A stretch of DNA of 64,000 nt from Sindora glabra (taxonomy: Eukaryota > Streptophyta > Magnoliopsida > Fabales > Fabaceae): contig CM035234.1 in the NCBI GenBank assembly GCA_020226215.1, forward strand, positions 868,001 to 932,000. The letters are read 5' to 3'. Positions 1 through 16,745 of the stretch are shown piece by piece (position 1 is the first letter of the stretch; each line of letters begins with the position of its first letter). The translations under genes and the position numbers were made by a program. Under the pieces are notes generated by a model that saw only the letters and a list, made by a program, of their open reading frames with translations, was not told the origin of the DNA and did no database searches.

Positions 1-2500
1 TTAACATTTATAGACTTATTTCAAACAAAATGAGAACTTTTTTTTTGCTATGAAAAAAAAATGAGAACTTTGTTATGTCTTTTATTTCGAGATAGACCAA
101 TAATGACAAAAATTAAAAAATATATTTATCCATGTCAAAAAATCAAGTAAATCAAAGTGTTTCGTTCATTGTTGCTTTTGTAATTAATATTGATATGCAA
201 TAGGAAGGATAATCTTTTCTCTTGACAATTCACCAAACCAATCCTATATTCCTATGAACATAATGGAAATGTATTGATAAAATTATGTTGAATTTGTAGT
301 AAAAAAAAATTCTTTGGTATCGAGTTAGGAAATTTCTCCAGACCGGGTCTCAGAATTATTCAAATACCAAACCCTTCCTTCGCTACCATCCTTGACACCC
401 ACGTTCAAATTGATGTGCAATGCTTCCACGGAGGACCGCCCGTCAGCCTATTCTACCATATTCAATGGACATTCCAACAAATTCCAATGGAGTAACCTTA
501 TTTCAAGCAAACAAGAATGACAAATCACGAAAAATCGAACTACCAAGATTTTAGAAGATACATGTGTGCTGAGGACATCGAAGATGGTGGAGAGGATGAA
601 AATATGCTAGAGGCTCTACACGCAGTGCTACGGAGAGGACAGGATCAATGGTTAATGGGTTTATGGGACTTTTTTCGTTAGAGCACAAGAGCACTGCATG
701 GAACAACATAAAACTTGACAATTTCACCCTAGTTTACCCTTCATTTCAGGGGGGATATCACCTATGGGTCCCACCAATTTTTCACTTGCAATTCGCTCTC
801 CCTAAGTTTCACTAGTCAACCAAACAAGGAGAAATCAGAATTTCACCTTACATTTTGCCTCACCCATTTCTTCCCTTCTAGTTTACGCCCATTTCAAACA
901 GGGACTAAGAGGAAGGGGAGCTTCTAGTGGTGACTCAAATATTAACCACTGCTAATGATCCTATCGAAACTATACATTATCGGTAATATTATCAAGGAAT
1001 GATTTTTTGTTCTCAACTGTGTGTAAACCTCACTTAGTCTTTGCCTTTCATTTCCTTGAGGTTTCAACTGTTAAATATTAGAAATGTTCGGGCTTCAAAA
1101 TCCATGAGGCCTATTAAATTATATTTAATAGGTTTTGACTTAATTTATTATATAAGTTATGGATTTAAACATATTTAATTGCTCAAGCTTTTATATATAG
1201 TGGGTTAAACCCAAAGTTAACTTAAGCCCAAACTTAAAATTTAAAATAAATATTTATATTATAATTAATTAATATATTATTAAAAAAATATGTAATTAAA
1301 AATTTAATTATATATATATATTAAATTTCATTTCAATTGAGAAAATTACTTGTAATTAATTTTATATTAATTTTGAAAATTTTGTACTTTTATTATTTTT
1401 TCATGAAATAAATAGTAATTTTTTTCAAATACATGTATTATGGGCTTTAGATGAAATCTTTTACATATCTATTATTCAAAAATTTTCTATAAAATTATAA
1501 TTTTTTTAATTATATTACAAACTCTTGAACAAATAATTCTTAAAAATTGTATTAAAAAAGGTTAAAAAACTATAGGATAATAATCATGTAGCTTGTTCCT
1601 ACGAGATAACGTGACATTGTTTATGTTTTTATACTTCTATTTTATGTAAAAAAAAAAAAAAAGTAGGTGAAAGAATGAAAATAAAGTTGTTAACTATATT
1701 AGCAAAACAAAAAATTTTGATTTAATGGAGCCGATTGTTACTAAACAAAATTTTATTTTTATGTATACTAAAAAATCTATAATTATTTAAGAACATTATG
1801 ATATTTTTTATAGTTTTCATTTAAGATATTATAATTTTTTATAAATAAAATATAAAAAATTAAGAAACATTAGATAAATTTATAACTATTGTAACACATA
1901 AACTATTCAGATTTTAATAAAAAAAGTCATAAAAATTAATAAATTTGTAAAGATGTAATTAATTTAATAAAGTTCATATCTATGTATATTTTTTAAAACA
2001 TATATAAATATTTTACTGTAAAAATTTTGGACGATAAATCAAAATAGATAGCAAATGATAATTCTAATACAATATATTATGTGTATAATGTAAATAAAAT
2101 TATAAAGTTATATTTATAAAAGTTATAACATACAAATTATTTTACAATAAAAATAAATATATATAATTTGTAAAAAATAATTAATTTAATGAGATTTATA
2201 TGTATATATATTTTTTTATATTAAATTTATAATAATAGCATATATAATAATAAGATTAATATGCTCATATTATATTATTATTTTATTATAACAAATTGAA
2301 TTTATTATTAGGTTTAACTTAGGTTTTATCCTAAGTTTAGAATTATATGAGTCAAGACTTAAATTTTAATTTAAAATTTATTATATCTTATGAGTTTTGT
2401 CCAAAATTTGATCAACAAGACTCATGAACAGGTTTAGGTCTATTAAATATTAAGTTGGTAGATGTCTAATATGTAGTTTTTACTATTCACCTTTCGGTCA
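1..2500. other. AT-rich intergenic DNA, no gene seen
   Basis: No reading frame with recognisable protein content on either strand. Bases 300-950 are less AT-rich but give no recognisable motif. From about 1,080 to 2,470 the sequence is extremely AT-rich, with repeated short words (runs of AATTTAA, ATATAT) near both ends, so it could be an old non-autonomous element, but I could not define termini. Confidence 0.5.
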
Positions 2501-3123
2501 TCAACATGCCGTACTTATTCTTTGTCCTATAAACTATGGGGTTAAATCCTGGAATAAACTCTCTGTATTCTTTCCTCCGACTTCTGGATTCGTTCACAAT
2601 TGCTTAATATCATAGGCTCCAATTGTACTATGCACTATTTCAGCTTCAATCGCCATCAGACTCGAGTTAAAGCTTGCCAAGTATGCATCCCAGAAGAGGA
2701 TTCGTCATGGTTAACCTCCAAATCCGTATCCTTGGTTTTCCACTTTCAGCCATGCAAATTTCTTACACCATAATCACCATAAATGCCGCGGATGATATGC
2801 AGATAAACTATAACGTGCACATACTAGGCAGCAGGTAAGTGCTGCCAATGTCGTAGAATAAGGAACATTACTCACGACACATGCAAATGTGATATAAATT
2901 AGAAATACACTTGTTTCCAAAGTCCATTTATGTGTACAGAATTTATCACACTTTGCTGAGGCATATAGTCTCCTATAAACCCAAATAAGTTTCATTGATT
3001 TGTGTCTGAAAAAATATTCAAACAATAAAAATAAAAAAAAAACTGGAAAAGAAAACACCACCTTAGCAAGAATTTGGCGTTCCATCGGGCAGCCAGCCAT
3101 GATTCAAAATGGGCAAGCAGCTC

Positions 3124-6977
<3,854 letters not shown>

Positions 6978-7012
6978 CTAGCCGCCCCCCAACCTGCCGC
7001 CGGTGTGTGTGT

Positions 7013-7790
7013 CCTACTACACAAGAGCATCATCTTTTCATGAGAACTCCGCTTTTAATTTGTTCGTTGAAGAAAACATGTAATAAATTCTAGAATACTA
7101 TATTATATTGTTACAAGAACAGGGAAAAGTAATTTAAAGGGAAAAAAAAGTTCCACATATTTGAAGTGAAATCCAAGTCAAAAAATGGATTAAAGTATTC
7201 AAAGTAGTAATCACCATTCAATCGAATCATGAGAATTATGCTTGTTTTTGGCTGTTGTACGGGACAAAATACATGTAGCTTGCTATACTTTCTACATTGT
7301 TTTTGGATGGGAGATTGATTAATCCAAGTTTGTAGCAGCCAGAAAATCAAAGAGAGGTAAAACAGGAGCACTGATTAAAGACAGAGTAATTAAGGAGATT
7401 TTACCAGAATCTTAGAATGGAACTATGGAAGAAACACAGTGTCTGTGAAGCCGATACAGTGTTTGAAACGAAGATAGTTTCTAAGATTTCAAGATGAAGA
7501 GAAGCTCAGACGTCGTCGGACATAATAATTGCTTTGAGTATCGAAAAATGAGGGGCCAATGTTAACTAGGAGCAAAATTAACATGAATTAATGATGGGAT
7601 ACTAAAATGGGTTGGAGAAAAGTAGGAAAGAAAAGTGATTGAGATTGAGGAAAAATACCAGACGTTTTGTTGGTGAAGCAGAAACAAGCAGTAGTGGTGA
7701 CAGAGAGAGAATGAAATGAAGAAAAAGAGACGTTGGTCGAGATTTGGTGCGACTTGTGAGATAGAGTTGAGAGTGGGATTCTTTTTGAAG
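7013..7790 (-). other. Probable 5' leader of HCT with a 5'UTR intron
   Basis: On the minus strand, pyrimidine-rich leader-like sequence (about 7790-7659) runs into a donor at 7658/7657 (CTG then GTATTT). A conserved acceptor TAG|G follows at 7014/7013, about 40 nt before the HCT start codon; copy 2 keeps the same TAG|G at the matching place. Inferred, not proven; transcript data would decide. Several overlapping short frames in 7562-7851 are read as leader, not protein. Confidence 0.4.
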
Positions 7791-7824
7791 CAAAGCAAAG
7801 AGATTTGGTCGTGGGGGGTCTCTC

Positions 7825-7853
7825 ACCTACCCCGCCAACTACGGACACCAACC
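7825..7853 (-). promoter_or_regulatory. AC-I and AC-II elements upstream of HCT
   Basis: ACCTACC at 7825-7831 and ACCAACC at 7847-7853 match the AC-I and AC-II motifs bound by R2R3-MYB activators of phenylpropanoid genes. They lie about 850 bp from the HCT start codon. If the leader intron above is real, they are within about 100 bp of the transcript start, where such elements usually act. They are on the plus strand, that is, reversed relative to the gene. Copy 2 has no matching segment. Confidence 0.55.
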
Positions 7854-7999
7854 ATCACACGCCACGTAATCCCCACTCACTGCACATGTGGCCAATCAAA
7901 TTAGGGACGATGAAATGCACAAAATGAACTCTCACGATCATCATGGTTCTCCAAGAGTGAAGTTGGTGAGACGGTGACCTATTTTCTTTTTCTCTTTTT

Positions 8000-8870
8000 A
8001 CATTTTTATTTTGTTTTGTTTTAAACCAAATAAAGACGGCAGAAGGGGGCGGGAGGCTCCCATCCATCAAGTGCCATTTCCCATTCCTTAATTACAACTC
8101 CACCAACTCCTACCCTTGGAGTTCAAAGGCACGTGGGGCCCCCAATATCGTCTGGTGGGAATGGCGGGTCATACGTCCTGCATTTGGGGACTCTTTCACT
8201 TTCTAGTGCGTGTTAATGGCTAGGTGTTGGCCCAGACGTTACGTACTTTGGGCTTATCGCCAGAAAAATTAAAAAATAAAAGACAACGAAAAAGTGTTCA
8301 TAGCACTGACGATGAATTTGCAGCAACCATGCGCTAAATTGTACTTGGTAGAATGTGAAACAGAGAAATTCTCCTTATGATAAAATATTTAAATTTTATT
8401 CCCTCATGAGTCACTTATGGATTTTCTTCTGGATAAGAACGAGTGAGATATGAAAATGAATAATAAAGTGGGATTAATCAATATATTTAATTAAGGAAAG
8501 AGGGCAGCGGGCGGAGCGATGAGTGATTAGAAGGAACTAGTGGTTATAGGTTGGAGGCTGCTTCCACGAATGAATTTGACAATCTGAATACCCCACCGAA
8601 TACGTGGGCCTTCTCTATTGAAACAATGCATTGCGTGCCAAAACAAGTATCTCATTTTTGTTGATTCTCCATCAGGATAATCCAGATCCATCCGGTATAA
8701 ATTGGGCAAACTGACAGAAAAAATAAAAAAAATAAAAAACACGCACAAATAATGCATAAATACAAATGAATATCATTTTAGTTGTTGGAAGATGTTTGAA
8801 ATGTTTGATAAACTCGTGTATGGCCGGTAAATGCCAATTAATTCGACTCCCTTTACTGAGGAGTGAGTTC
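8000..8870. other. Distal upstream region of HCT, no gene seen
   Basis: Mixed-composition sequence with no supported frame. The short minus-strand frames at 8527-8872 have no recognisable content. Confidence 0.4.
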
Positions 8871-8875
8871 ACAAC

Positions 8876-9206
8876 AGGCCGCGTTCTTTAAGTTGGTGTT
8901 TTATTCACAAAATCTTATATTTTTAGAAAAGTATATATTTTTAAAAATGTAATTAGTGAAAATATAATATTCTTACGTTTGATTCATTATAAATTTTTTA
9001 AAAATATTTTAATATTACATTCTCATAAGAATCTGAGATATCCACCTCTTCCCGTAAAAATATTTTGAAGTAATATTGAATCAAAAAGATTTTCAGGAAT
9101 ACGATATTTTTAAGTATTTTTTTTCAAATCTCAAATTAAATATAAAAATTTAATATTCTCTCAAAATATTTAAAATATTTCTTGAATTAAATGCGACGTA
9201 AATGAA
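8876..9206. mobile_element. Possible MITE with imperfect terminal repeats
   Basis: A very AT-rich block of about 330 bp has ends that resemble each other in inverse orientation (GGCCGCGTTCTTTAA on the left; TACGTCGCATTTAATTC as the right end read backwards). The ends are reminiscent of Tourist/Harbinger MITE termini. No clear target duplication was found, so the boundaries are approximate. Confidence 0.3.
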
Positions 9207-9209
9207 ATT

Positions 9210-11440
9210 TGAATACATATTAAATTTATTTTCTTAATATTAAATGTAATAAATTAATAATTAAATTTAATAATATTTTAATATATTATTATATCAATGA
9301 TATATTATAACTATCTCCTAACTTTTATAATAATAAAGCGACACAAAAGTGGTATGAACATTTGAGGTATAAAATGTACAAAAATAAGCTATTAAAAATA
9401 TCCTCGTTACTAATACAAAGAGTGCATCAAAAAAGTACAATTTGGCGTAATTTGAAAATTGAAACCAACCATTCGCACTCATTAATAATCAATCATAATT
9501 AATTAATGGCATGGAAGAGAACATTACATTGCTATAAAATGGGTTAGCGGATTGTTAATTTGTAGAATAGTAAGCTTGGCAAATGAGCCGCCTTTCTGAC
9601 CTTAGTGCCCCTATTGCAAAAATGGTTTGTTCTGGCAGCTATTTGTACTAACCTACTAGAAAGTTGACTTCCATGAGAATTATACATGTCTCGCACTGGC
9701 TTAGTGACTCGTTGCATACGTCTTTTGGTGTCGGGCAAGGTATAACCATCAATCGCGTGCTATCATACATGTGTGACCAATTCAACTAATTTTGTTGACT
9801 AGCTCGAACCACTCCATCTTAAATCAAATCCTATATACCTTGTTGAAAGTTTTACCTAGGAAATGACTCCTTAAAAGGAGAAAGTGTTATTCACTCATTT
9901 CTATTGGACAGCAAAATTTATAGGACTATAATTTTTATGATGCGCGAAAAGAAAATAAATAAAGAATGAAATGTAAAAATACGAATAGTATTATTTTTAA
10001 TTCATTCAATTCCAATTAAAAGTAGAATACTTACTCTATGAGTCTCATTTTCGTCTAGATTGTGAAAAAATATGTTACATTCAAGCTTTCCCACGCCACT
10101 CCATGGTATAAAGAATAACAACTAAAATTTAGGTTATTAACATTATGAGTGCAAATATTGGACACCTGCAAAAGTAAAGGTAGTTAATAACGCCTAGACA
10201 CGATTGCAATGGTAAAGTGATAATCCATACTATTTTATGGAGAATTTTTTTTTTTTTTATATGTGTTGAATTTATACTCAAAATTTATATATGCTAAGTG
10301 ATATATCATTTTTTATTAAAAAAGTAATTAATAACTGTACAAATCTTATTAGCAAATGTTAATATATTTTCTTAATTAATTATGTGAGAAGTTTGACCTT
10401 TAAACTAGCTTTTTTAATTAAAATTTATGTTTATTGATTGATTAATTTACTTACTTCATGATTTATAATCTAACAATAAAAAATTCAACCTATATAAAAA
10501 AGGTCAAATTCCCTCCTAAAACTACGCCATCTTTCTTTGTAAATTTCGTGTTATCTTGGCGTTTACTAATATAGTTTACAATGTTCTCGTGCCTAAATAA
10601 AATTATTCTTTGACTTATTGAAAAATATATAATCGTTATTAAAATATGTCCTTTGTCCTTTGACCGATAATTAATTGGTTTAATGGTATTAAATTGAGTC
10701 TTAAGACACTCTTAAGTCCATAAGATTATGAATTTACTTTTTGGGAATACTATTACTGCAAGTAGTTTATTATTTGCTGCTCCGGTCCAAAAGAGTCTCA
10801 TACTGAAAGGGTATGCACATAACTAAATGCAAATTGAAAAAAAAAAAAAAAGTCATTTGACCCAAATATAAATTATCATTACTTAGTTTTACTTTTTTAT
10901 TGTATGTTATGATGAAACTGAGGTTATTTATTAAACAAGTATTTCTGAATTAATCTTTATAGAGACTTATAAGAGATGTAAGAATGATTATTAGTAGAAT
11001 TATTATTAAGAATCTTCACATACATTATCTTATAATTTTTTCATATAATATTTTCTTATTCGTATTTCCTTTTTAGAATTAGAATTTTTTTCATCTTAAA
11101 TTATTAGACTGTGTTGTTGCATTTCTTTAATTAAATTAATTATCTGTTGCTTGTATGTATATAGAGCAAACTTTTTTCCAACAGAATGGATTAGCATAAT
11201 TAGCGCATAAAATTCTATTGTTCCAAACTTATAATAATGAATATTCAATTAAAATAATGTTATATGCATTGAAAATAAAATTTAAATTTCAAATAAAAAT
11301 TAAAAGTTACCACTAAATACAAGGTGGCAAAAAAAATTATAAAGCTTAATCTGAAACCATAATATTTACTTTATTAATGATAAATTTCGCCTTATCACCC
11401 AGTCAAGTCATGTTATAGAAAAATATGTGTGTATACTCTC
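9210..11440. other. AT-rich intergenic DNA
   Basis: No gene or RNA gene seen. It contains long A/T runs and scattered short ORFs without protein character. Confidence 0.5.
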
Positions 11441-11442
11441 CT

Positions 11443-12118
11443 GAGTTTGAATGGAGTTATATGAATATTTCTTTTAATTTTAAAAATTTATATAAATTTT
11501 CTTTAAGATATAAAAAATATTATATTTAAACTCAAATTTGAACTTTTTTCTTAGTAAAATAATTTAAACAAATTATTAATTTAAAATATATAATATAAGA
11601 TATTTTAAATGTTTTGTAATTAAATATATACTTTATTTAAGTTCAAATGAATAAAAAATATCACATTTATATCAAAATTTGACTTTTTTTATCAATTATA
11701 TTTTAAATATTTAAACTTTACTATTTAGTAATGCATACTTTTTAATGTAAAGTCATGGAAAACTTGATCTCTTAAAAGGTTGAGTATTTCTACTAGTAAA
11801 TTATATTTAATATATTAAAATTTATATTTTAATTTTAATTTATTTGTTTTAACATTCAAAAAATGGTAATCCAATCATAAAATACTTAACTTCTTAAAAA
11901 TTTGAGCTCCTATAATAGTGCCCTATTTTTTAGTATAAAATACTTAAATTATTTCATACTGTTAAATTTGAACTCTATATATAATTATCTTTTCTCATCA
12001 TTTTGCAATAAAAAAATTAAATTTGAGTTTAAATATAATACCCTTTTTTACATTTCAATAGAGGTATATATAAGTTTTGAAATTAAAAAAAAAGTCTATA
12101 TAATTTCATCAAAACTCA
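11443..12118. mobile_element. Non-autonomous inverted-repeat element (about 0.68 kb)
   Basis: The left end (CTGAGTTTGAATGGAGTTAT onward) and the reverse complement of the right end (ATGAGTTTTGATGAAATTAT onward) can be aligned for more than 100 bp, ending in a shared stretch TATTATATTTAAACTCAAAT. No coding capacity. A related element lies at 14.0-14.5 kb. The superfamily is not determined; long terminal repeats without genes suggest a MULE-like or foldback MITE. Confidence 0.5.
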
Positions 12119-12630
12119 TATCAAAGTAATTTTCTCAAAATATTATTATTACATTCATAGATTTATGCAGTTTTGTAAAAAAAAAATAATAGCAATAATT
12201 AGTATTTTGTAAGTTACATATGCCATAAGTTGCTACACAACTTAATCATCACATGTACCTTATCAAAATAAATAACAAAATTTTCAATATATATATATAT
12301 AACAAATTCTGCCAAATTCAAGTTCACAAAATTGATTGCCTTCCTTTTATTAATTCACCAGCATTTAATGGTCAATGCCCCTCAATTTTATTTTGTCACT
12401 CGAATAAACTTGCATAATTTAACAAGTGTCATTGTTTGCATTCAAAATTATCACAAAATTAGATATGTCTATTCACATAAAATTAATACTCAAATTCAAT
12501 AAAATTACTATTACTATTGCTACAATACTAACAATTTCTAATTTTAACCCATAAATATAAAGTTTAATATCTAATTAAGAAAATGCTCATTTTTTATTTA
12601 AAAATTTTATCCTTCCCAAAACTCATCAAT

Positions 12631-13690
12631 AAGGGTGCAAGTAGGTTAGGCAGTCTATTAGAGGCCTATGACTAACTTATTTAAGATTCATTTATCTAAA
12701 TAAGTTAAGTTTAGACTAATAAATTGATCTATTTCGATAAATAGACTATATTTTTTTCTTTAAACTCAATTTGTAAGTCTATCAAGTTGGTCTATTTAAT
12801 TATAAATATATTTATAAATAATATAATATAATATAATATATATTATTTATACAAATAATATAAATATTTTAACATACACACATATATATGTATATATATA
12901 AGCCTAATTAGGCTATTAAACAATTTTAAATTTTAAAAAAGCTTTAATCTATTGGCAAATTTAAAATCCTATTTATACAAAAAAGCTTCTAAACAAGCTA
13001 ATAAGGGTGCAAGTAGGTTACACAGCCTATCAAAGGCTTATAACTAACTTACTTAAGGCCTAGTGTAACCTGATCTATTTATGTAAATAATTTAAGTTTA
13101 AATTACTAAATTAACTTATTTAAATAAATAAGTTAAAATTTTTTTCTTTAAGTTTGATCTGTAAGCCTATTAAGCTGACATATTTAATTATAAATATATT
13201 TATAAATAATATAATAGATATTATATATACAAATAATATAAATATTTTGATACACATACACATATAAACATATGTATATAAATCTAATTAAGTCATTAGA
13301 CAATTTTGGATTTTAAGAAATTTTTTAGCAAATTTGAAATCTTATTTATACAAAAAGGTTTCTAAATAAGCTAATAGGGGTACAAGTAAGTTAGGCAGTC
13401 TATCAGAGGCCTACGACTAATCTACCATGACTAATCTATTTAAGGCTTAATATAGCTTAGTCTATTTATCTAACTAACTTTTTTAATTATAAATATATTT
13501 ATAAATAATATAGTATAATATATATTATATATACAAATAATATAAATATTTTGATATGCATACACATATAATATGTATATAAGCTTAATTAAATCATTGG
13601 ATAATTTTAAGTTTTAAAAATTTTTTAATCTATTAGTAAATTTAAAAGTTTATTTATACAAAGAGGCCTCTAAACAGGTAAATTAATCTA
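12631..13690. repeat. Three tandem copies of an AT-rich unit of about 371 bp
   Basis: Units begin near 12,631, 13,003 and 13,374. Each starts with a variant of AAGGGTGCAAGTAGGTTA, followed by a GGCCTA-rich stretch, ATTTATAAATAATATAATA-type sequence, an ATACACATATA block and TCTAAACAAGCTAATA at the end. Identity is imperfect. The unit boundaries recur at the same internal point, so this is a true tandem repeat and not three chance insertions. Confidence 0.7.
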
Positions 13691-14019
13691 GTTAGGCTTC
13701 TTTAATAGATTAGGCCGAATCTAAATTTTGGCCTTATATAAATTAACAGATTAGATTCAAGCCAATAATGTAGAAAGTAAGCTAACCTATTTAGTGTAAT
13801 ACCCAACTTGACCCAATCTATTTACACCTCTACTCACCAAGATTTTAAAGAGAAAATAACATCTAGATATTTTAAACTAACAATATAAACTAGAAAAAAT
13901 ACGTACAAATATTAATTTTCATTTCCAAACATTCAATCCACTTAGTTGTAGTGTCGTTTAGGGTCAATTATCAATTCAATTGATCTATAGAATAATACAT
14001 TTACCTCCTATGACTTTTA

Positions 14020-14505
14020 GTTAACTTACAGGAGCTTTTTATTTAATTTTAAAAATTATGTAGAGCTCCCTTGAAATATTAAATCATATTATATTTAAGT
14101 TTAAATTTTAATTTTAATTTTTCTTAATAAAATAATGAGAAAAAATAATTATAAATTTAAATAAAATAATATATATGAATATAAGATATTTTAAGTATTT
14201 TATAATTAAAACATGTTTGATTAAATTTAAATAATTAAAATATGATTGATGAAAAATTTTAATTTTAAAACAATTTTCATAAATTTTTAATTGATTGAGT
14301 TTAATCACAACATATTTCTAATGATAAAATATTTAAATTATTATATATTATTTTACTTGAATATATAATTAATCATTTTTTTCATCATGTATTTGAAGAA
14401 AAATTTAAATTTAGATTTAAGTGTAGTATTATTTTATGTTTTAAAAGAAGCATGTATAAGTTTGAAAACTAAATAAAAAAATTCATATAATTTCACTAAA
14501 AACTC
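14020..14505. mobile_element. Second member of the 11.4-kb inverted-repeat element family
   Basis: The right end (TATAATTTCACTAAAAACTC) matches the right end of the 11,443-12,118 element. The left part (TTTAATTTTAAAAATTAT, then TATTATATTTAAGTTTAAAT) matches its left arm. No coding capacity; boundaries are approximate. Confidence 0.4.
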
Positions 14506-15060
14506 AAAATAAGTCAATATATTTTTTCATTAATTTATAAGTAAAATTAAGAACTCAAGTATGAAGTAAAGAAGATAAATCAGAGTCAACACTAGTGAGT
14601 TCTAACAAGGAATTTATTAACAATGGATAATGAAGTAAAATTTCAAACAAAGAGTCGCCATCTCACTATTTCCGCGTCTTAAATTGATTGTCGGTGTGAT
14701 AGTAGGCCGAACTAAATAAATCAACCGATGATTCCTTCAATCTCCGATTAAAATATGCTTTTTCAATTTTTTTTCCTTTTGAACTTCCTTAACATTTACT
14801 TGAAATTTGCAGTCACATCCTCCTCAACGTTTACACGTTTCTTTCTCAATATTTATTGTTTCTTTTATTGTAGCAAAATGTGTAATAATCTCGTGAATCT
14901 TTCACTTGACTTAGCCCAATTTGTAACCGGAATGACCAATTCTATTTTCTTGTTAGTCTCAAATTGGTTTCATAGAGTATTATAGAAGGAGCCCTGTTAC
15001 CAGGAAAGAGATGAAGCAACTAACCCCAAGCTTTAGTGGCTTCACAGCGTGATATGCACA

Positions 15061-15082
15061 TTATATATATATATATATATAT
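15061..15082. repeat. (TA)n microsatellite
   Basis: About eleven TA dinucleotides, close to the 3' side of the LINE relic that follows. Confidence 0.85.
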
Positions 15083-15165
15083 AGTTTATATCAGAGTTAA
15101 TCAGGATCTACATCAGAACAAACAGCAGAAAAATGTGGAAACCAAACACACCGAAAAATCCTCCC

Positions 15166-16240
15166 TTAACAAACTAAGAACATCGACTGGGGACTACAAA
15201 AAGTCTGAAGGTCAAGTTGCTGTTGTCTCCCTTTGTTGGCCAAAAGATCAGCATACCTATTAGTTTCCCTAAAGATGTGACGGACTGCTATTTGGGGAAC
15301 TTTGGCCGTAAGGATCCTCCACTCAGAAAGTAGGGAGTCCAGCAAAATATTATCATCATTCCTTTTATTTAGGAGCTGCACAACAATCAAGACATCCATT
15401 ACAATATTAAGATTACCAATATTTAGATGAACAGTCAATCTCAAGCCCTCAGTTACAGCCCATAATTTAGCCACAAAACCAGTTACAATACCAACTCCTT
15501 TACAAAAGCCTATCAACCAGCAACCATTACAGTCCCTAGTTAAACCTCTGGCACCAACAGGCCCCAGGTTTCCCCATAAAGTGCCATTTGTGTTTAAGAT
15601 TATACCCTCCTCCCTGGGGAGGCTGCCATTTAACTAAATTCATGGCAACCCTGTTTAGAAGAAGAAAATATTTTAAGATTAATAGAAGCAACGGTTTCAA
15701 CAAATCAGGCAATGATTCTAAATGGCAGGCTAGCTAAAATAGCAGCTTTTTGCTGCTCATCAACATGCTTAAAAGCAAACAAGTTCCTACATGGCCAAAT
15801 ACACCATAGAGCTGTAAGGAAAACAACACTCCAAGGTATTGAAAATCTGTCAAGCTTTTCTTTAGAAAGACAATTTGCCCTATGCCAGTCCGCAAAGTCA
15901 CTTGAATGCCAGTGAATACCAGCAGACCTGCTTAGAAGCTTGGCCCACACTTCCTGCGCTTATCTGCAATCTTTGAGCAAAGACTACAGAGTTTCCTCGT
16001 ATTCTTGGTAAAAGAAACAAATAGTTGGAACCATTATGTCCATGTCCCTTAGCATACTCCCAATTTGAATGCTATTGTGCAGTAACAGCCATAAGAGCAC
16101 TTGGTTTTGAGGAGGAATGGGAAGCTTCCACATGCTACTAAAAGAACCAGAAGCAAACGGAGAACCATGGCATAAGTATTTATAAATCATATCATAGGTT
16201 TAAGAAGCATCAGATCTTCCCTTTTTGGAAAATCACCAAA
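15166..16240 (-). pseudogene. 3' end of a dead LINE: zf-RVT and RNase H regions
   Basis: Minus-strand fragments in consecutive but different frames. Around 16,190-15,984 the wording WKLPIPPQNQVLLWLLLHN matches the zinc-binding region after plant LINE reverse transcriptase. 15,950-15,705 carries the linker. 15,516-15,166 reads like the RNase H domain of plant L1 LINEs (ELWAV-like AKLWAVTEGL, then NRYADLLANKG near the end). Frames are broken and the RT itself is missing, so this is a 5'-truncated, inactive copy. It is a different copy from the 40.6-46.8 kb LINE. Confidence 0.7.
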
Positions 16241-16539
16241 TGAGTTGATCTTGTGTTGAGTGTTGAGGATGCACAAAAATAATCTTAATTTTTAAAACAA
16301 CTTTCTATCATTCAAAAGATGAAACTTCAATTCACCAAAGCCCTAAATAAGATAAGAGACCAACCATAAATCTTGCTTTCTAGACAGGGGACCAATAAAG
16401 TAAGCCCTCAAAGGACATCAAAGTATCAAATTAGCAATGTTATCTCCAACTCTTATTATAACTTGTTTCAAAATCTTCGATAAAATGATAACCTTTAAAA
16501 TATAGGCATTCAATGGAGTCAAAGAATGGAAGATGAAAT

Positions 16540-16745
16540 TAATGGTAAATGATCAATAATTGGTTAACTAAGTGGTAATAGGCTAAATTTTGAGGCATTT
16601 TAAGCCTAAAGAGTAACGAGTTCAATCTTTAAAAGTACTATTGTTATGAGAAATTTACTATTTATTACTTCCATCATCTCATACCAAAAAGTGTAAAATG
16701 TAGAGATACCTCAATGCAAATAAAAAATTTGCAACAAATAAGTTT
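16540..16745 (+). mobile_element. Possible tRNA-derived SINE, plus orientation
   Basis: The sequence has an A-box-like stretch (TTAACTAAGTGGTAATAGG) and a B-box-like GAGTTCAATCTTT about 55 nt further on, with a body ending near TCATACCAAAAAGTGTAAAA. A related copy in the opposite orientation lies at 17.7-17.9 kb. No clear target duplication. Confidence 0.4.

Noticed and set aside
1085..2470. Possible hAT-like or other element with AT-rich ends
   Set aside because: No convincing inverted termini or target duplication could be set by eye.
7562..7851. Several overlapping minus-strand frames rich in Ser, Phe and Leu
   Set aside because: CT-rich leader-like DNA upstream of HCT gives open frames in all three registers; better read as 5'UTR.
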